DNA from: Prevotella sp.
GTDB lineage: Bacteria; Bacteroidota; Bacteroidia; Bacteroidales; Bacteroidaceae
Direction: 5' to 3'
Assembly: GCA_017449025.1 (NCBI GenBank)
Contig: JAFSKJ010000070.1
Location: 1-43,120 of the forward strand
Length of the DNA: 43,120 bases
Shown here: in pieces, positions 1 to 11,375 of the stretch
Numbering within the stretch: the first letter of the stretch is position 1
Layout of the letters: the number at the start of each line of letters is the position of its first letter
The notes under the pieces: model-generated
Seen by the model: only the letters and a program-made list of their open reading frames with translations
The model's database searches: none
What the model was told of the DNA's origin: nothing
Translations under genes and position numbers: made by a program

Positions 1-15
1 CGAGCGAGTGGATGT

Positions 16-279
16 CAACGACAACTATGACAACTTGGACAACTTATCTGTGTCAGCGGGGCGGGCGAGGTCGCCCGCGTTCCTATGTGTCATCACGTAC
101 GCGCGCGTAAGGTGGGAATGCCCCAGCGGGGCATGATAGGGGTAGCCAGCCATACAGCCATGCCGTAGGTATGGCTGTATGGCTGGTGGAATGTCGTAGG
201 TAGGAATGCCTGCCTCGTAGGTAGGCGACCACTGCGGCTGTGGCAGTATGCTGTTTACAAGTTGTCATAGTTGTCGTTG
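16..279. repeat. Composite palindromic repeat element upstream of lon
   Basis: The stretch is bounded by a perfect 21-bp inverted repeat (16-36 and 259-279) made of iterated ACAACT/GTTGTC words. Inside are three more palindromes: GCGGGCGA/TCGCCCGC at 61-78 with a 2-nt loop, GCCCC/GGGGC at 120-132, and a perfect 16-bp stem (146-161 with 171-186, CCAGCCATACAGCCAT). The 117-187 part recurs in inverted orientation at 19407-19477. No plausible gene lies here. The termini make it look like a MITE-like or REP-like unit, but no target-site duplication is evident. Confidence 0.75.
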
Positions 280-393
280 AATCATTACGACAACCTAAAC
301 AACTTATTCCTACTGAAAAACGGATTTATGGAACATAGCATTAATTTTTCTATAATTTTGAGTATAAGTGTCGTTCATTTGAAATAGTTTTTG

Positions 394-401
394 TACCTTT
401 G
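394..401 (+). promoter_or_regulatory. Bacteroidetes -7 box (TACCTTTG) for lon
   Basis: TACCTTTG matches the Bacteroidetes sigma-ABfr -7 consensus TAnnTTTG and lies 28 nt before the first candidate lon start. No clear TTTG is found 19-21 nt upstream, so the -33 half is weak. It is the only promoter signature seen for the nine-gene run that follows. Confidence 0.6.
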
Positions 402-429
402 CGGCCGCAAATAATGTTGACATAAAGAA

Positions 430-2922
430 ATGAACGACGAACAGAATAACAGAGGAGGATTCTCGATGATCGCCGATATTGAGGGCGACTTCTTCGAACT
501 TGTAAACAGCGACACTCCAAAGGAGGTGCCCATTCTTGCCGTACGAAACCTGGTGCTTTTCCCCGGTGTGGTGACTCCAATACTCATAGGGCGCGAATCG
601 AGCATAGCCCTTGTCCGTAAGGCCGAGCGCAAGCATCTCACCATTGGTGTGCTCTGCCAGCGCGACCCCGACGTGGACTCACCGGAAAAGGACGACCTTT
701 ACAGCTTTGGCGTGTATGCCAAGGTGATAAAGCAGCTGCAGCTGCCCAACGGCAGCCTGACGGCCATTGTGCAGGGCATGGGGCGCATGGTGCTGAACGA
801 CATAACGGGCACGTCGCCCTACCTGACAGGCTCGGTGGAGGCAGTGCCTGAGCTTATGCCAGAAAAGCGCGACCGCGAGTTCAAGACCGGCATGAGCGAC
901 CTTCGTCAGCTCACCAACGAATACGTGTCGAAGAACGAGGAGATACCCGACGAGGCGATGTTTGCCCTGCGCAACATTGAAAACGACGTGATGGCCCTTA
1001 ACTTCACATGCTCCAACATGCCTTTCAACATCAAGGAGAAGATGATGCTACTTGGAGTGGAGACGGTAAAGGAGCGCATGTTCGGAGTGATGAAGATACT
1101 GAACAGGGAAATAAACCTGCAGAACCTGAAACAGGACATACGCAACAAGACCCGCGAGGACATTGACGAGCAGCAGCGCAACTATTTCCTGCAGCAGCAG
1201 ATAAAGAACCTTCAGGCAGAAATAGGCAACGGCGAGAACTCGGCCGAGAAGCAGGAGCTGCTGAAGAAGGCACAGAAGAAGAAGTGGCCGGAGGAGGTGA
1301 TGAAGGCCTTCTTGAAAGAGGCCGACAAGCTGGACAACCAGAACCCGCAAAGCCCGGAGTTCAACATACAGCTGACATACTTGCAGACACTTGTAGGGCT
1401 GCCATGGGGCGAGTACACCACCGACGACCTTAACCTCAAGCGCGCCAAGCGCATACTGGACCGCGACCACTACGGCATGGAGAAGGTGAAGGAGCGCATA
1501 CTGGAATACATGGCCGTGCTCTCCATGCGCGGCGACCTGAAGAGCCCCATACTGTGCCTCTACGGCCCCCCGGGAGTGGGAAAGACATCGCTGGGCAAGT
1601 CGATAGCCGCAGCCATGAAGCGCAAGTATGTGCGCATATCGCTTGGCGGCCTTCACGACGAGGCCGAGATACGCGGTCACCGCCGCACTTACATAGGAGC
1701 CATGCCCGGACGCATCATCAAGTCGATACAGAAGGCCGGAAGCTCGAACCCCGTGTTCATTCTCGACGAGATAGACAAGGTGACCCAGGCCACCCACAAC
1801 GGCGACCCTGCCTCGGCACTGCTTGAAGTGCTCGACCCAGAGCAGAACTCAGCCTTCCACGACAACTACTTAGACGTTGACTACGACCTGTCGAAGGTGC
1901 TCTTCATAGCCACCGCCAACAACCTGAGCACCATACCGCCTGCGCTGCTCGACCGCATGGAGGTGATAGAGGTGAGCGGATACATCACCGAGGAGAAGAT
2001 AGAGATTGCCCGCCGCCACCTCATCCCACGGGAATTGGAGAATACGGGCATGAACATGCTCACGCCCAAGCCAACGCTGAACAAGGCCGCCATAGAGAAG
2101 ATTGTGGAGCAGTACACCCGCGAGAGCGGCGTGAGGCAGCTTGAGAAGCAGGTGAACAAAGCCATGCGCAAACTGGCTTACCGCTGGGTGATGGGAACCG
2201 ACAACCCGTCGGAGGGAAGCGACCAGGGAGCACAACCCATAAAGATCACACCGGCAGAGATTGAAGACTTGTTAGGCAAGCCGCCCTTCTATCGCGACAT
2301 TTACCAGGGCAACGACTATGCCGGCGTGGTTACGGGGCTGGCATGGACAAGCGTGGGCGGAGAGATACTGTTCATAGAGACATCGCTGTCGAAGGGCAAG
2401 GGTGCCAAGCTTACCCTGACGGGAAACCTGGGCGACGTGATGAAAGAGAGCGCCATCATTGCCCTGGAATACGTAAAGGCACACATAGGCAAGCTGGGTG
2501 TGGACTACCGCATTTTTGACAACTGGAACATACACATACACGTGCCCGAAGGAGCCACGCCAAAGGACGGCCCGTCGGCAGGCATAACCATTGCCACATC
2601 TATAGCGTCGGCCATCACACAACGAAAGGTGCGCAAGAACACGGCCATGACCGGAGAGATAACCCTGCGCGGAAAGGTACTGCCCGTGGGCGGCATCAAG
2701 GAAAAGATACTCGCCGCCAAGCGCGCCGGAATATCAGACATAGTGATGTGCCGCGAGAACGAGAAGGACATACTCGAAATTCCCGACATCTACCTGAAAG
2801 GCGTCACCTTCCACTATGTGGAGAGCGTTGACGACGTGTGGCAGTTTGCGCTCACCGACGACATGGTGAGAAACCCCGTCACGTTCGACATACCAGCCGA
2901 TGACAAAGGAGAAAAAGAGTAG
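430..2922 (+). CDS. lon: ATP-dependent Lon protease
   Basis: Lon is a cytoplasmic hexameric AAA+ serine protease that degrades misfolded and regulatory proteins. The 830-residue product has the LonA layout: an N-terminal substrate domain (about 30-230), a coiled-coil region (about 235-300), an AAA+ module with Walker A GPPGVGKT at 379-386 and FILDEIDK as Walker B, and a C-terminal peptidase. The peptidase motif DGPSAG carries Ser716, with Lys759 in GGIKEK at the family's 43-residue spacing, so the dyad is intact. Two starts are possible: ATG 430, 28 nt after the -7 box, or ATG 466, which follows a GAGGAGG Shine-Dalgarno-like run; I kept 430. tgt begins 7 nt downstream. Confidence 0.97.
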   Translation: MNDEQNNRGGFSMIADIEGDFFELVNSDTPKEVPILAVRNLVLFPGVVTPILIGRESSIALVRKAERKHLTIGVLCQRDPDVDSPEKDDLYSFGVYAKVIKQLQLPNGSLTAIVQGMGRMVLNDITGTSPYLTGSVEAVPELMPEKRDREFKTGMSDLRQLTNEYVSKNEEIPDEAMFALRNIENDVMALNFTCSNMPFNIKEKMMLLGVETVKERMFGVMKILNREINLQNLKQDIRNKTREDIDEQQRNYFLQQQIKNLQAEIGNGENSAEKQELLKKAQKKKWPEEVMKAFLKEADKLDNQNPQSPEFNIQLTYLQTLVGLPWGEYTTDDLNLKRAKRILDRDHYGMEKVKERILEYMAVLSMRGDLKSPILCLYGPPGVGKTSLGKSIAAAMKRKYVRISLGGLHDEAEIRGHRRTYIGAMPGRIIKSIQKAGSSNPVFILDEIDKVTQATHNGDPASALLEVLDPEQNSAFHDNYLDVDYDLSKVLFIATANNLSTIPPALLDRMEVIEVSGYITEEKIEIARRHLIPRELENTGMNMLTPKPTLNKAAIEKIVEQYTRESGVRQLEKQVNKAMRKLAYRWVMGTDNPSEGSDQGAQPIKITPAEIEDLLGKPPFYRDIYQGNDYAGVVTGLAWTSVGGEILFIETSLSKGKGAKLTLTGNLGDVMKESAIIALEYVKAHIGKLGVDYRIFDNWNIHIHVPEGATPKDGPSAGITIATSIASAITQRKVRKNTAMTGEITLRGKVLPVGGIKEKILAAKRAGISDIVMCRENEKDILEIPDIYLKGVTFHYVESVDDVWQFALTDDMVRNPVTFDIPADDKGEKE

Positions 2923-2928
2923 CGGCAG

Positions 2929-4071
2929 ATGAAGTTTGAAGTAAAACATTGCGACCAGGAGAGTGATGCCCGTACGGGTGTCATCAGCACTGCCCACGGC
3001 CAGATAGAGACACCGATATTCATGCCAGTGGGCACTGCAGGCGCAGTGAAGGGCGTGCACTTCGCCGAGCTGCGCGAGCAGGTGGAGGCACAGATAATAC
3101 TTGGCAACACCTACCACCTCTACCTCCGTCCCGGCCTCGACATACTGCGCAAGGCCGGCGGCCTGCACCGCTTCAACACCTGGGACAAGCCCATACTTAC
3201 CGACTCCGGCGGATTCCAGGTGTTCTCGCTCACAGGCATACGCAAGCTTCGCGAGGAAGGCTGCGAGTTTCGCTCACACATAGACGGCTCGAAGCACTTC
3301 TTCACTCCCGAGAACGTGATGGACACGCAGCGCGTGATAGGAGCCGACATAATGATGGCTTTCGACGAGTGCCCTCCGGGCAACAGCGACTACCAGTACG
3401 CCCGCAAGTCGCTCCGCCTGACACAGCAGTGGCTGGAGCGCTGCATAAAGCGATTCAACGAGACGGAGCCACACTACGGCTACAGCCAGACCCTGTTCCC
3501 GATAGTACAGGGCTGCACCTACAAGGACCTGCGCATAGACGCGGCCAACCATGTCTGCGACGCACTCACCCACCTTGACGACTGCGGCGGCGTGGCCATC
3601 GGAGGACTGGCAGTGGGCGAGCCCACAGAGGTGATGTACGAGATGATAGAAGTGGTCAACGGAGTGCTGCCCAAGGACCGCCCCCGCTACCTCATGGGCG
3701 TGGGCACCCCGCAGAATATTCTCGAGGCCATAGAGCGCGGCGTGGACATGTTCGACTGCGTGATGCCCACCCGCAACGGCCGCAACGCCATGCTCTTCAC
3801 TTACGAGGGCACCATGAACATGCGCAACAAGAAGTGGGAGGACGACTTCTCGCCCATCGACCCCGATGGCTGCTACATCGACCGCCTGCACACCAAAGCC
3901 TACCTTCACCACCTGTTCAAGGCCCAGGAGCTGCTGGCCTTGCAGATAGCATCCATCCACAACCTTAGTTTCTACCTCAGGCTGGTGAGCGACGCCCGTC
4001 AGCACATAGCAGCCGGCGACTTTACATCGTGGAAACGGTCGGTGACAGAACAATTAGGAAAGAGACGATAG
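2929..4071 (+). CDS. tgt: tRNA-guanine transglycosylase (Tgt)
   Basis: Tgt exchanges the wobble guanine-34 of GUN-anticodon tRNAs for a queuosine precursor. The 380-residue protein has the TIM-barrel hallmarks: DSGGFQVFS with the first catalytic Asp and FDCVMPTRNGR with the nucleophilic Asp. The usual CxCxxC...H zinc site is not intact. Against the Zymomonas enzyme (from memory), its positions are Asp313, Cys315, Asp318 and His344, so two of three cysteines are aspartate. I believe this is a lineage feature of Bacteroidetes Tgt. The gene sits between lon and an LptF/G-like gene with almost no spacing. queH, from the same modification pathway, lies about 10 kb downstream. Confidence 0.96.
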   Translation: MKFEVKHCDQESDARTGVISTAHGQIETPIFMPVGTAGAVKGVHFAELREQVEAQIILGNTYHLYLRPGLDILRKAGGLHRFNTWDKPILTDSGGFQVFSLTGIRKLREEGCEFRSHIDGSKHFFTPENVMDTQRVIGADIMMAFDECPPGNSDYQYARKSLRLTQQWLERCIKRFNETEPHYGYSQTLFPIVQGCTYKDLRIDAANHVCDALTHLDDCGGVAIGGLAVGEPTEVMYEMIEVVNGVLPKDRPRYLMGVGTPQNILEAIERGVDMFDCVMPTRNGRNAMLFTYEGTMNMRNKKWEDDFSPIDPDGCYIDRLHTKAYLHHLFKAQELLALQIASIHNLSFYLRLVSDARQHIAAGDFTSWKRSVTEQLGKRR

Positions 4072-5283
4072 ATGAAAGAGTTCAGCATAATACGACGCAA
4101 CATAAAGAGCTACAGGCGCAGGCGTGCCGTCGGCAGATTCTTTGCCAAGATTGGGCGGAAACTGAGATGGATGCGCTTTCTGAACCCGTTGCACTACCTG
4201 AAGCGCATCGACCGCTACATCATCAACAAGTTCATAGGCACATACATCTACTCCATACTGCTGATTATCTCCATCTCGATAGTCTTCGACGTGAACGAGA
4301 ACCTGGCAAAATTCTCCACACACCATGCACCGCTGAAGGCCATAGTGTTCGACTACTATGCCAACTTCGTGCCCTACTTTGCCAACCTCTTCTCGCCGCT
4401 GTTCGTGTTCATAGCCGTGATTTTCTTCACTTCGAAACTTGCGGGCAACAGCGAGGTGATTGCCATGCTGGCCTCGGGCATGAGCTTCCGCCGGCTCATG
4501 AGGCCATACTTCATATCGGCAGCACTAATAGCAATGCTCAACTACTACCTTGGAGCCTACGTGATACCGAAGGGAACAGTGGTGAAGCAGAACTTCGAGA
4601 CACTGTACAAGAACCACAGGAAGAACACCTCGGCCGAAAACGTACAGCTGCAGGTGGGAAAGGGCATAGTGGCCTACATACAGCACTACGACGACCTGTC
4701 GAGGCGCGGCTACGGCTTCTCTCTTGACAAGTTTGAGAACAAGAAGCTGGTGAGCCACCTCACCGCCTCCACCATATTCTACGACAGCATTAGCGACACC
4801 CGCTTCCGCTGGAGGCTGCAGAACTACAAGATACGCTCGCTGAAGGGGCTGCGGGAACAGATCACCTCGGGCGAACGCATAGACACTCTGATTATGATGG
4901 AGCCAATGGACCTTGTCTTCTCCAAGGGGCAGCAGGAGACGTTCACGTCGCCCGAACTGCGCGAATACATCTCGAAGCAGCAAGAGCGCGGTTCGCAGAA
5001 CGTGGTGCAGTACGAGGTGGAGTACCACAAGCGCATAGCCATGTCGTTCGCCTCGTTCATACTGACTGTCATCGGAGCAAGCCTGTCGTCGCGAAAGCGA
5101 AAGGGCGGCATGGGTCTGTACTTAGGCATAGGCCTGGCACTGTCGTTCGCTTACATACTGCTGCAGGCCATCAGCTCTACATTTGCCATCAACGCCGGAA
5201 CGCCAGCCATGCTTGCCGCCTGGATACCTAACATACTGTACGTGTTCATTGCCTACTTCTGCTGGAGGCAGGCACCGAATTAA
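4072..5283 (+). CDS. LptF/LptG-family permease (YjgP/YjgQ)
   Basis: This is a permease of the LPS export ABC transporter, which extracts LPS from the inner membrane and passes it to the periplasmic bridge. The 403-residue protein has the family's 3+3 membrane layout: segments near 52-75, 105-125 and 143-165, a periplasmic domain of about 130 residues, and three C-terminal segments ending in a Trp- and Tyr-rich helix. The motif LDRYIINKF-like (RIDRYIINKFIGTY) opens the first helix, as in the family. An Arg/Lys-rich stretch of about 45 residues precedes it; ATG 4171 is an alternative start. The gene starts directly after the tgt stop codon, so the two are surely co-transcribed. Whether it plays the LptF or LptG role cannot be told. 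Confidence 0.9.
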   Translation: MKEFSIIRRNIKSYRRRRAVGRFFAKIGRKLRWMRFLNPLHYLKRIDRYIINKFIGTYIYSILLIISISIVFDVNENLAKFSTHHAPLKAIVFDYYANFVPYFANLFSPLFVFIAVIFFTSKLAGNSEVIAMLASGMSFRRLMRPYFISAALIAMLNYYLGAYVIPKGTVVKQNFETLYKNHRKNTSAENVQLQVGKGIVAYIQHYDDLSRRGYGFSLDKFENKKLVSHLTASTIFYDSISDTRFRWRLQNYKIRSLKGLREQITSGERIDTLIMMEPMDLVFSKGQQETFTSPELREYISKQQERGSQNVVQYEVEYHKRIAMSFASFILTVIGASLSSRKRKGGMGLYLGIGLALSFAYILLQAISSTFAINAGTPAMLAAWIPNILYVFIAYFCWRQAPN

Positions 5284-5295
5284 CTGTTAATCACA

Positions 5296-6561
<1,266 letters not shown>

Positions 6562-6567
6562 ACAGAT

Positions 6568-9500
6568 ATGAGGACCAAGAAAACCTTCGTCGCCATGATG
6601 CTGCTCATGGCAGCCACGACAGTTCAAGCTGCCGACGTGAAGCAGCAGGGAAACACCGTAACCATCAAGCCCGACGGCGGACAGGCAAAGGTGATCAAGC
6701 TGGAAGTAATCAACGACAACATCATCCGTGTGCGGGCTACATCCAAGGACGAGCTGCCCGTGAAGCCGCAGAGCCTGATGATTGTGCCGCAGACACCCTA
6801 CAAAGGCACCGTCAGCGTGAAGGAGTTGGCGGCAGAGGCCGGCGACATGGCAACACCAGCCCGCGTGAGGGTGTCGGCAAAGAACGTGCAATGCGAAGTA
6901 AGCAAGGAAACCGGACGCATTGAGTTTTTCGACGGCAACGGCAAGCGACTGCTCTGCGAGGCCTACGACCGTCAGGGCAAGGAGCCAGGCAAGCAGTTCT
7001 GGGACTTCACCGTGCCCGAGCGCGAGCTGGGAATAAAGGGCGGCACACAGCCGACAGAAGAGCAGAAACACGGCCTGACGTGGCAGATGAAATTCTTGCC
7101 ATCGGCAGCAGGCGAGTCGTTCTACGGCTTAGGTCAGCACCAGTCGGAAGAGTTCAACATGAGGGGGAAGAACGAAGACCTGTTCCAGTACAACACCAAG
7201 GTATCCATTCCATTCGTTCTCTCCACAAAGAACTACGGCCTGCTTTGGGACGCATACAGTTACTGCCGCTTTGGCAACCCTAAGGACTACCGGCAGCTGA
7301 ACCGCGCCTTCAAGCTGTATGACAAGCAAGGGCAGCCGGGGCACCTGACAGGCACCTACATCGACGCCAAGGGCAAGAAGCTGGTGCGCAACGAGGACTC
7401 TATATATTATGAATATGGTACGCCCGCGAAGTCGGAGATTGCCCTCAAAACCGACAACGGCGGCATCAAGAACCTGCCTAAGGGCTTCAACCTCAATGGC
7501 GCCAACGTTGTCTACGAAGGATTTATCGAGGCTCCAAAGTCTGCCCTCTATCAGTTCATACTCTACTACGCCGGATACATAAAAGTGTATATCGACGGCA
7601 ACGAGGTGGTGGCCGAGCGCTGGCGCACGGCCTGGAACCCGAACACATATAAGTTCAGCACCGAGTTAGTCCAGGGGCGCCGCACACATCTGCGCATAGA
7701 GTGGCAGCCCGACGGCGGCGAGTCGTACTGTGGACTGAGGGTGGCGGAGCCACGTAATGTTACCGACCAGGAGAGCCTCACCATCTGGTGCGAGATGGCC
7801 AAGGACATGGACTACTACTTCATTGCCGGCAAGAGCTTCGACGAGGTCATCTCGGGCTATCGCACGCTGACAGGCAAGGCCAGCCTGTACCCCAAGTGGG
7901 TGATGGGCTTCTGGCAGAGCCGCGAGCGCTACAAGACTCAGGACGAGATTGTGTCGACCTTGGCAGAGTTCCGCAAGCGGGAGATTCCCATCGACAATAT
8001 TGTGCAGGACTGGAACTACTGGCCCGAGGACCAGTGGGGCAGCCACCAGTTCGAGGCTTCGCGCTATCCCAATCCGCAGCAGATGCTCGACGACGTGCAC
8101 CGGATGCATGGGCGCTTCATGGTTTCGGTGTGGCCCAAGTTCTACGTCAACACCGACAACTACAAGGAGCTGGATGCCAAGGGCTGGATGTACAACCAGT
8201 CGCCCACCGACGACATCCACGACTGGGTGGGCCCGGGCTACAAGAACGGTTTCTATGACGCCTACGACCCCGAGGCCCGCAAGATGTTCTGGCGGCAGAT
8301 GGACGAGAATCTGTACTCCAAATACAATAAGAACGGTGTACCTGGCGTTGATGCCTGGTGGATGGATGCCTCCGAGCCGAATGTCCGCGACTGCACCCCG
8401 ATGTGGTATCGCAAGGCACTCTGTGGCCCTACAGCCCTTGGCACCTCTACCGAATACTTCAATGCCTACTCAACGGTGAACGCCGACGCCATCTACAACG
8501 GACAGCGCAGCGTGTGGAAGGGCAAGAAGGACGAGCCGCGAGTGTTCCTCCTGACCCGCAGCGGTTTCGCTGGCGAGCAGCGCTACTCCACGGCCACGTG
8601 GAGCGGCGACATAGGCACCCGCTGGGAGGACATGCGCGCCCAGATGACTGCCGGACTGAACTACTCCATGTCGGGCATACCCTTCTGGGGCATGGACCAG
8701 GGCGGCTTCTGCGTGGAAAACCGCTACGTCAAGGCCCAACAGCTCTTCGACAAGACAGGACAGGAAAACGAGGACTTGAAGGAGTGGCGTGAACTGCAGA
8801 CACGCTGGAACCAGTTCGGTGCATTCATACCCCTGTTCCGCAGCCACGGCCAGTGGCCCTTGCGCGAGATATGGAACGTAGCCCCCGACAGCCATCCCGC
8901 CTATAAGTCGTTTGTCTATTATGACAAGCTGCGCTATCGCCTCATGCCTTACATCTACTCGATGGCCGGCTGGGCACATTTCAAGGACTACACGCTGATG
9001 CGTGCCTTGGTGATGGACTTCAACGGTGACAGCGATGTAGAGGACATAGGCAACCAGTGGATGTTCGGCCCGGCGCTGATGGCCTGCCCCGTGGGCTACT
9101 ACAAGGCCCGCAACCGCCAGGTATACTTCCCACGGCAGTGCGGCTGGTACAACCTCTATACAGGCGAGTTCACAAATGGCGGCCAGCGCCTCGTGGTCGA
9201 TGCCCCATACGAGCAGATACCCGTATTTGTGCGCGAGGGTGCCATCATCCCCTTCGGCCCAGAGATGCAGTGGAGCGACGAGAAGCCAGCCGAGCTTATC
9301 AACCTATATGTTTATGCCGGCCATGACGGCGAGTTCCAGCTCTACGAGGACGAGGGCACGAACTACAACTACGAGAAGGGAAAGTATGCCACCATCGACA
9401 TTAGTTATGACGACGCAAGTCGCACTGTCAGCTTCTCCGCCCGCAAGGGCAACTTCCCCGGCATGCTGAAGCAGCGCCGCTTCAACGTGGTGCTCGTAAC

Positions 9501-9588
9501 CAGAGACAATGCCAAGCCACTGAACCTGGACAATCCCGAGGGGACAATGGTAAGCTACAACGGAAAGGCCGTTAGTGTGAAACTGTAA
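6568..9588 (+). CDS. Secreted GH31 alpha-xylosidase/alpha-glucosidase with PA14 insert
   Basis: This retaining exo-alpha-glycosidase removes alpha-xylosyl or alpha-glucosyl units. The 1006-residue protein starts with a signal peptide (residues 1 to about 21, ending VQA), followed by a beta-sandwich domain. A PA14-like insert lies at about 305-390. The TIM barrel carries WWMDASEP with nucleophile Asp600 and TWSGDIGTRW with acid/base Asp681, then C-terminal beta domains. A GH31 with a PA14 insert is the layout of the Bacteroides ovatus xyloglucan alpha-xylosidase, so alpha-xylosidase is the better guess. It is packed against the helicase (6-nt gap) and the next nucleotidase (no gap), an odd place for a glycan enzyme. 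Substrate is inferred only. Confidence 0.93.
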   Translation: MRTKKTFVAMMLLMAATTVQAADVKQQGNTVTIKPDGGQAKVIKLEVINDNIIRVRATSKDELPVKPQSLMIVPQTPYKGTVSVKELAAEAGDMATPARVRVSAKNVQCEVSKETGRIEFFDGNGKRLLCEAYDRQGKEPGKQFWDFTVPERELGIKGGTQPTEEQKHGLTWQMKFLPSAAGESFYGLGQHQSEEFNMRGKNEDLFQYNTKVSIPFVLSTKNYGLLWDAYSYCRFGNPKDYRQLNRAFKLYDKQGQPGHLTGTYIDAKGKKLVRNEDSIYYEYGTPAKSEIALKTDNGGIKNLPKGFNLNGANVVYEGFIEAPKSALYQFILYYAGYIKVYIDGNEVVAERWRTAWNPNTYKFSTELVQGRRTHLRIEWQPDGGESYCGLRVAEPRNVTDQESLTIWCEMAKDMDYYFIAGKSFDEVISGYRTLTGKASLYPKWVMGFWQSRERYKTQDEIVSTLAEFRKREIPIDNIVQDWNYWPEDQWGSHQFEASRYPNPQQMLDDVHRMHGRFMVSVWPKFYVNTDNYKELDAKGWMYNQSPTDDIHDWVGPGYKNGFYDAYDPEARKMFWRQMDENLYSKYNKNGVPGVDAWWMDASEPNVRDCTPMWYRKALCGPTALGTSTEYFNAYSTVNADAIYNGQRSVWKGKKDEPRVFLLTRSGFAGEQRYSTATWSGDIGTRWEDMRAQMTAGLNYSMSGIPFWGMDQGGFCVENRYVKAQQLFDKTGQENEDLKEWRELQTRWNQFGAFIPLFRSHGQWPLREIWNVAPDSHPAYKSFVYYDKLRYRLMPYIYSMAGWAHFKDYTLMRALVMDFNGDSDVEDIGNQWMFGPALMACPVGYYKARNRQVYFPRQCGWYNLYTGEFTNGGQRLVVDAPYEQIPVFVREGAIIPFGPEMQWSDEKPAELINLYVYAGHDGEFQLYEDEGTNYNYEKGKYATIDISYDDASRTVSFSARKGNFPGMLKQRRFNVVLVTRDNAKPLNLDNPEGTMVSYNGKAVSVKL

Positions 9589-11334
9589 ATGAAAACAATC
9601 ATGTCAAGGGTAAACACATTAATCATAACGATGTTACTATCGGCAATGACGGCCATGGCAGCAGAGAGGACTGTGGAGCTGAAGGTGATAGAGACGAGCG
9701 ACGTTCACGGTTACTTCTTCCCTTACGACTTCATGGAGAAGAAACCGCTGAAGGGAACGCTCTCCTGTGCCAACAGCTACGTCAAGCGTATGAGGCAGCA
9801 GTATGGCGACCGCCTGTTGCTGATAGACAATGGCGACATACTGCAGGGGCAGCCTTGCAGCTACTGGTCGAACATGGTGATGCCCCACGACGAGAACCTG
9901 GCTGCCAGCGTGGTGAACTATATGGGCTACGACGCGGAAACCGTGGGCAACCATGACATTGAGCCCGGCCATAAGGTCTACGACAAGTGGATACGCGAGG
10001 TGAGGTGCCCGGTGATAGGCGCCAACATAGTGAACCGCGCCGACGGCCAACCATACGTGAAGCCCTACTCCGTGCACTATAAGGACGGGGTCAAGATTGT
10101 GGTTATCGGAATGCTTACCCCTGCCATACCCAACTGGCTGCACGAGAACGTGTGGAAGGGGCTGGAGTTCGAGGAGATGGTGGCTTGCGCCAAGAAGTGG
10201 GTGAAATACGTCAAGGAGGTGGAGCGGCCCGACCTTGTGTTCGGACTCTTCCACAGCGGCTTCCACGGCGGCATTGTCACCGACAAGTATGCCGAAAATG
10301 CCACCGAGGCCGTGGCCAAGGAGGTGTCTGGCTTCGACATCATATTCTTCGGCCATGACCATCAGGTTCACAACGTATGGGTTACTAACAGCTCCGGGCA
10401 GAAGGTGCTTTGCTTAGACCCGTCGTGCTATGTCAGGAACGTGGCCGAGGCAACTATCAGCCTTACATACAAAGACGGGCGGATGGTGAAAAAGGACATT
10501 AATGGCAGGATAGTAAGCATGGACAACGAGGCCGTGGACGAGCAGATGGTGGAGCACTTCTCCAAACGCATTGAGCAGATTCGCAAATATGTTGACCAGC
10601 CCATCGGCATCTTTGAGAACCCCGTCTACACACGCGACTGCTTTTTCGGCAACTCCCCCTTCTGCGACCTCATCCACAACTTGCAGCTGCAGATTACCGG
10701 AGCCGACATCTCGTTCAACGCCCCGCTTTCCTTCAACGCATCGATAAACGCAGGTACGGTGACCATGAGCGACATGTTCAAGCTCTACCGCTTCGAGAAC
10801 CTGCTCTATGTGCTCAACATGACTGGGCGGGAGATACAGGGACATCTGGAAATGAGCTATGACATGTGGACAAACACCATGCGCAGCCCCGACGACCACA
10901 TTATGCTGCTCAACGACGGCGCCAAGGAAGACCAGCAGCGCTCAGGCTTCAAGAACTACACCTTCAACTTCGACTCTGCCTCAGGCATAGACTACGAGGT
11001 GGACATCACCAAGCCTAACGGGCAGAAGGTCCGCATACTCCGCCTGAGCGACGGTCGCCCCTTCGAGCCTGACCGCTGGTACCGGGTGGTTATGAACAGC
11101 TATCGCGGCAACGGCGGAGGCGAGCTGCTCACTCACGGTGCCGGCATTCCCAAGGACAGCATCAGCAAGCGCATAGTCTACCAAAGCGAGTTAGACCAGC
11201 GGCATTATCTCACAGAGGAGATACGCCGTATGGGTAAGGTCGTTCCGAAAGCCAACAGCAACTGGCGCTTCGTGCCTGAAGAATGGGCACGCCCAGCCAT
11301 TGAGCGCGACAGGAAACATCTCTTTGGCGAGTAA
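9589..11334 (+). CDS. Secreted 5'-nucleotidase / 2',3'-cyclic phosphodiesterase family protein
   Basis: This is a periplasmic or secreted metallophosphoesterase that hydrolyses nucleotides for salvage. The 581-residue protein has a signal peptide (about 1-24, ending AMAAE) and a calcineurin-like domain with metal motifs DVHGYFFPYDF, DNGDILQG, GNHDIE and FFGHDHQVHN. A C-terminal 5'-nucleotidase domain from about residue 340 holds the substrate pocket (YRFENLLYV, GNGGGELL). The DVHG first motif and overall shape resemble the CpdB/YfkN branch, so 2',3'-cyclic nucleotides are plausible substrates. ATG 9589 directly follows the GH31 stop codon. A second ATG at 9601 could also serve as start. Confidence 0.92.
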   Translation: MKTIMSRVNTLIITMLLSAMTAMAAERTVELKVIETSDVHGYFFPYDFMEKKPLKGTLSCANSYVKRMRQQYGDRLLLIDNGDILQGQPCSYWSNMVMPHDENLAASVVNYMGYDAETVGNHDIEPGHKVYDKWIREVRCPVIGANIVNRADGQPYVKPYSVHYKDGVKIVVIGMLTPAIPNWLHENVWKGLEFEEMVACAKKWVKYVKEVERPDLVFGLFHSGFHGGIVTDKYAENATEAVAKEVSGFDIIFFGHDHQVHNVWVTNSSGQKVLCLDPSCYVRNVAEATISLTYKDGRMVKKDINGRIVSMDNEAVDEQMVEHFSKRIEQIRKYVDQPIGIFENPVYTRDCFFGNSPFCDLIHNLQLQITGADISFNAPLSFNASINAGTVTMSDMFKLYRFENLLYVLNMTGREIQGHLEMSYDMWTNTMRSPDDHIMLLNDGAKEDQQRSGFKNYTFNFDSASGIDYEVDITKPNGQKVRILRLSDGRPFEPDRWYRVVMNSYRGNGGGELLTHGAGIPKDSISKRIVYQSELDQRHYLTEEIRRMGKVVPKANSNWRFVPEEWARPAIERDRKHLFGE

Positions 11335-11375
11335 CCCGCCACCATATTGGTTTCAATCACTAATCTGCAATAGTC

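Noticed and set aside
1-300. Insertion sequence with transposase
   Set aside because: Terminal inverted repeats exist but no transposase-like frame is present, so only a non-autonomous element is supported.
3274-4053. 259-codon minus-strand frame opposite tgt
   Set aside because: Same explanation: a GC-rich codon-position shadow of a certain gene.
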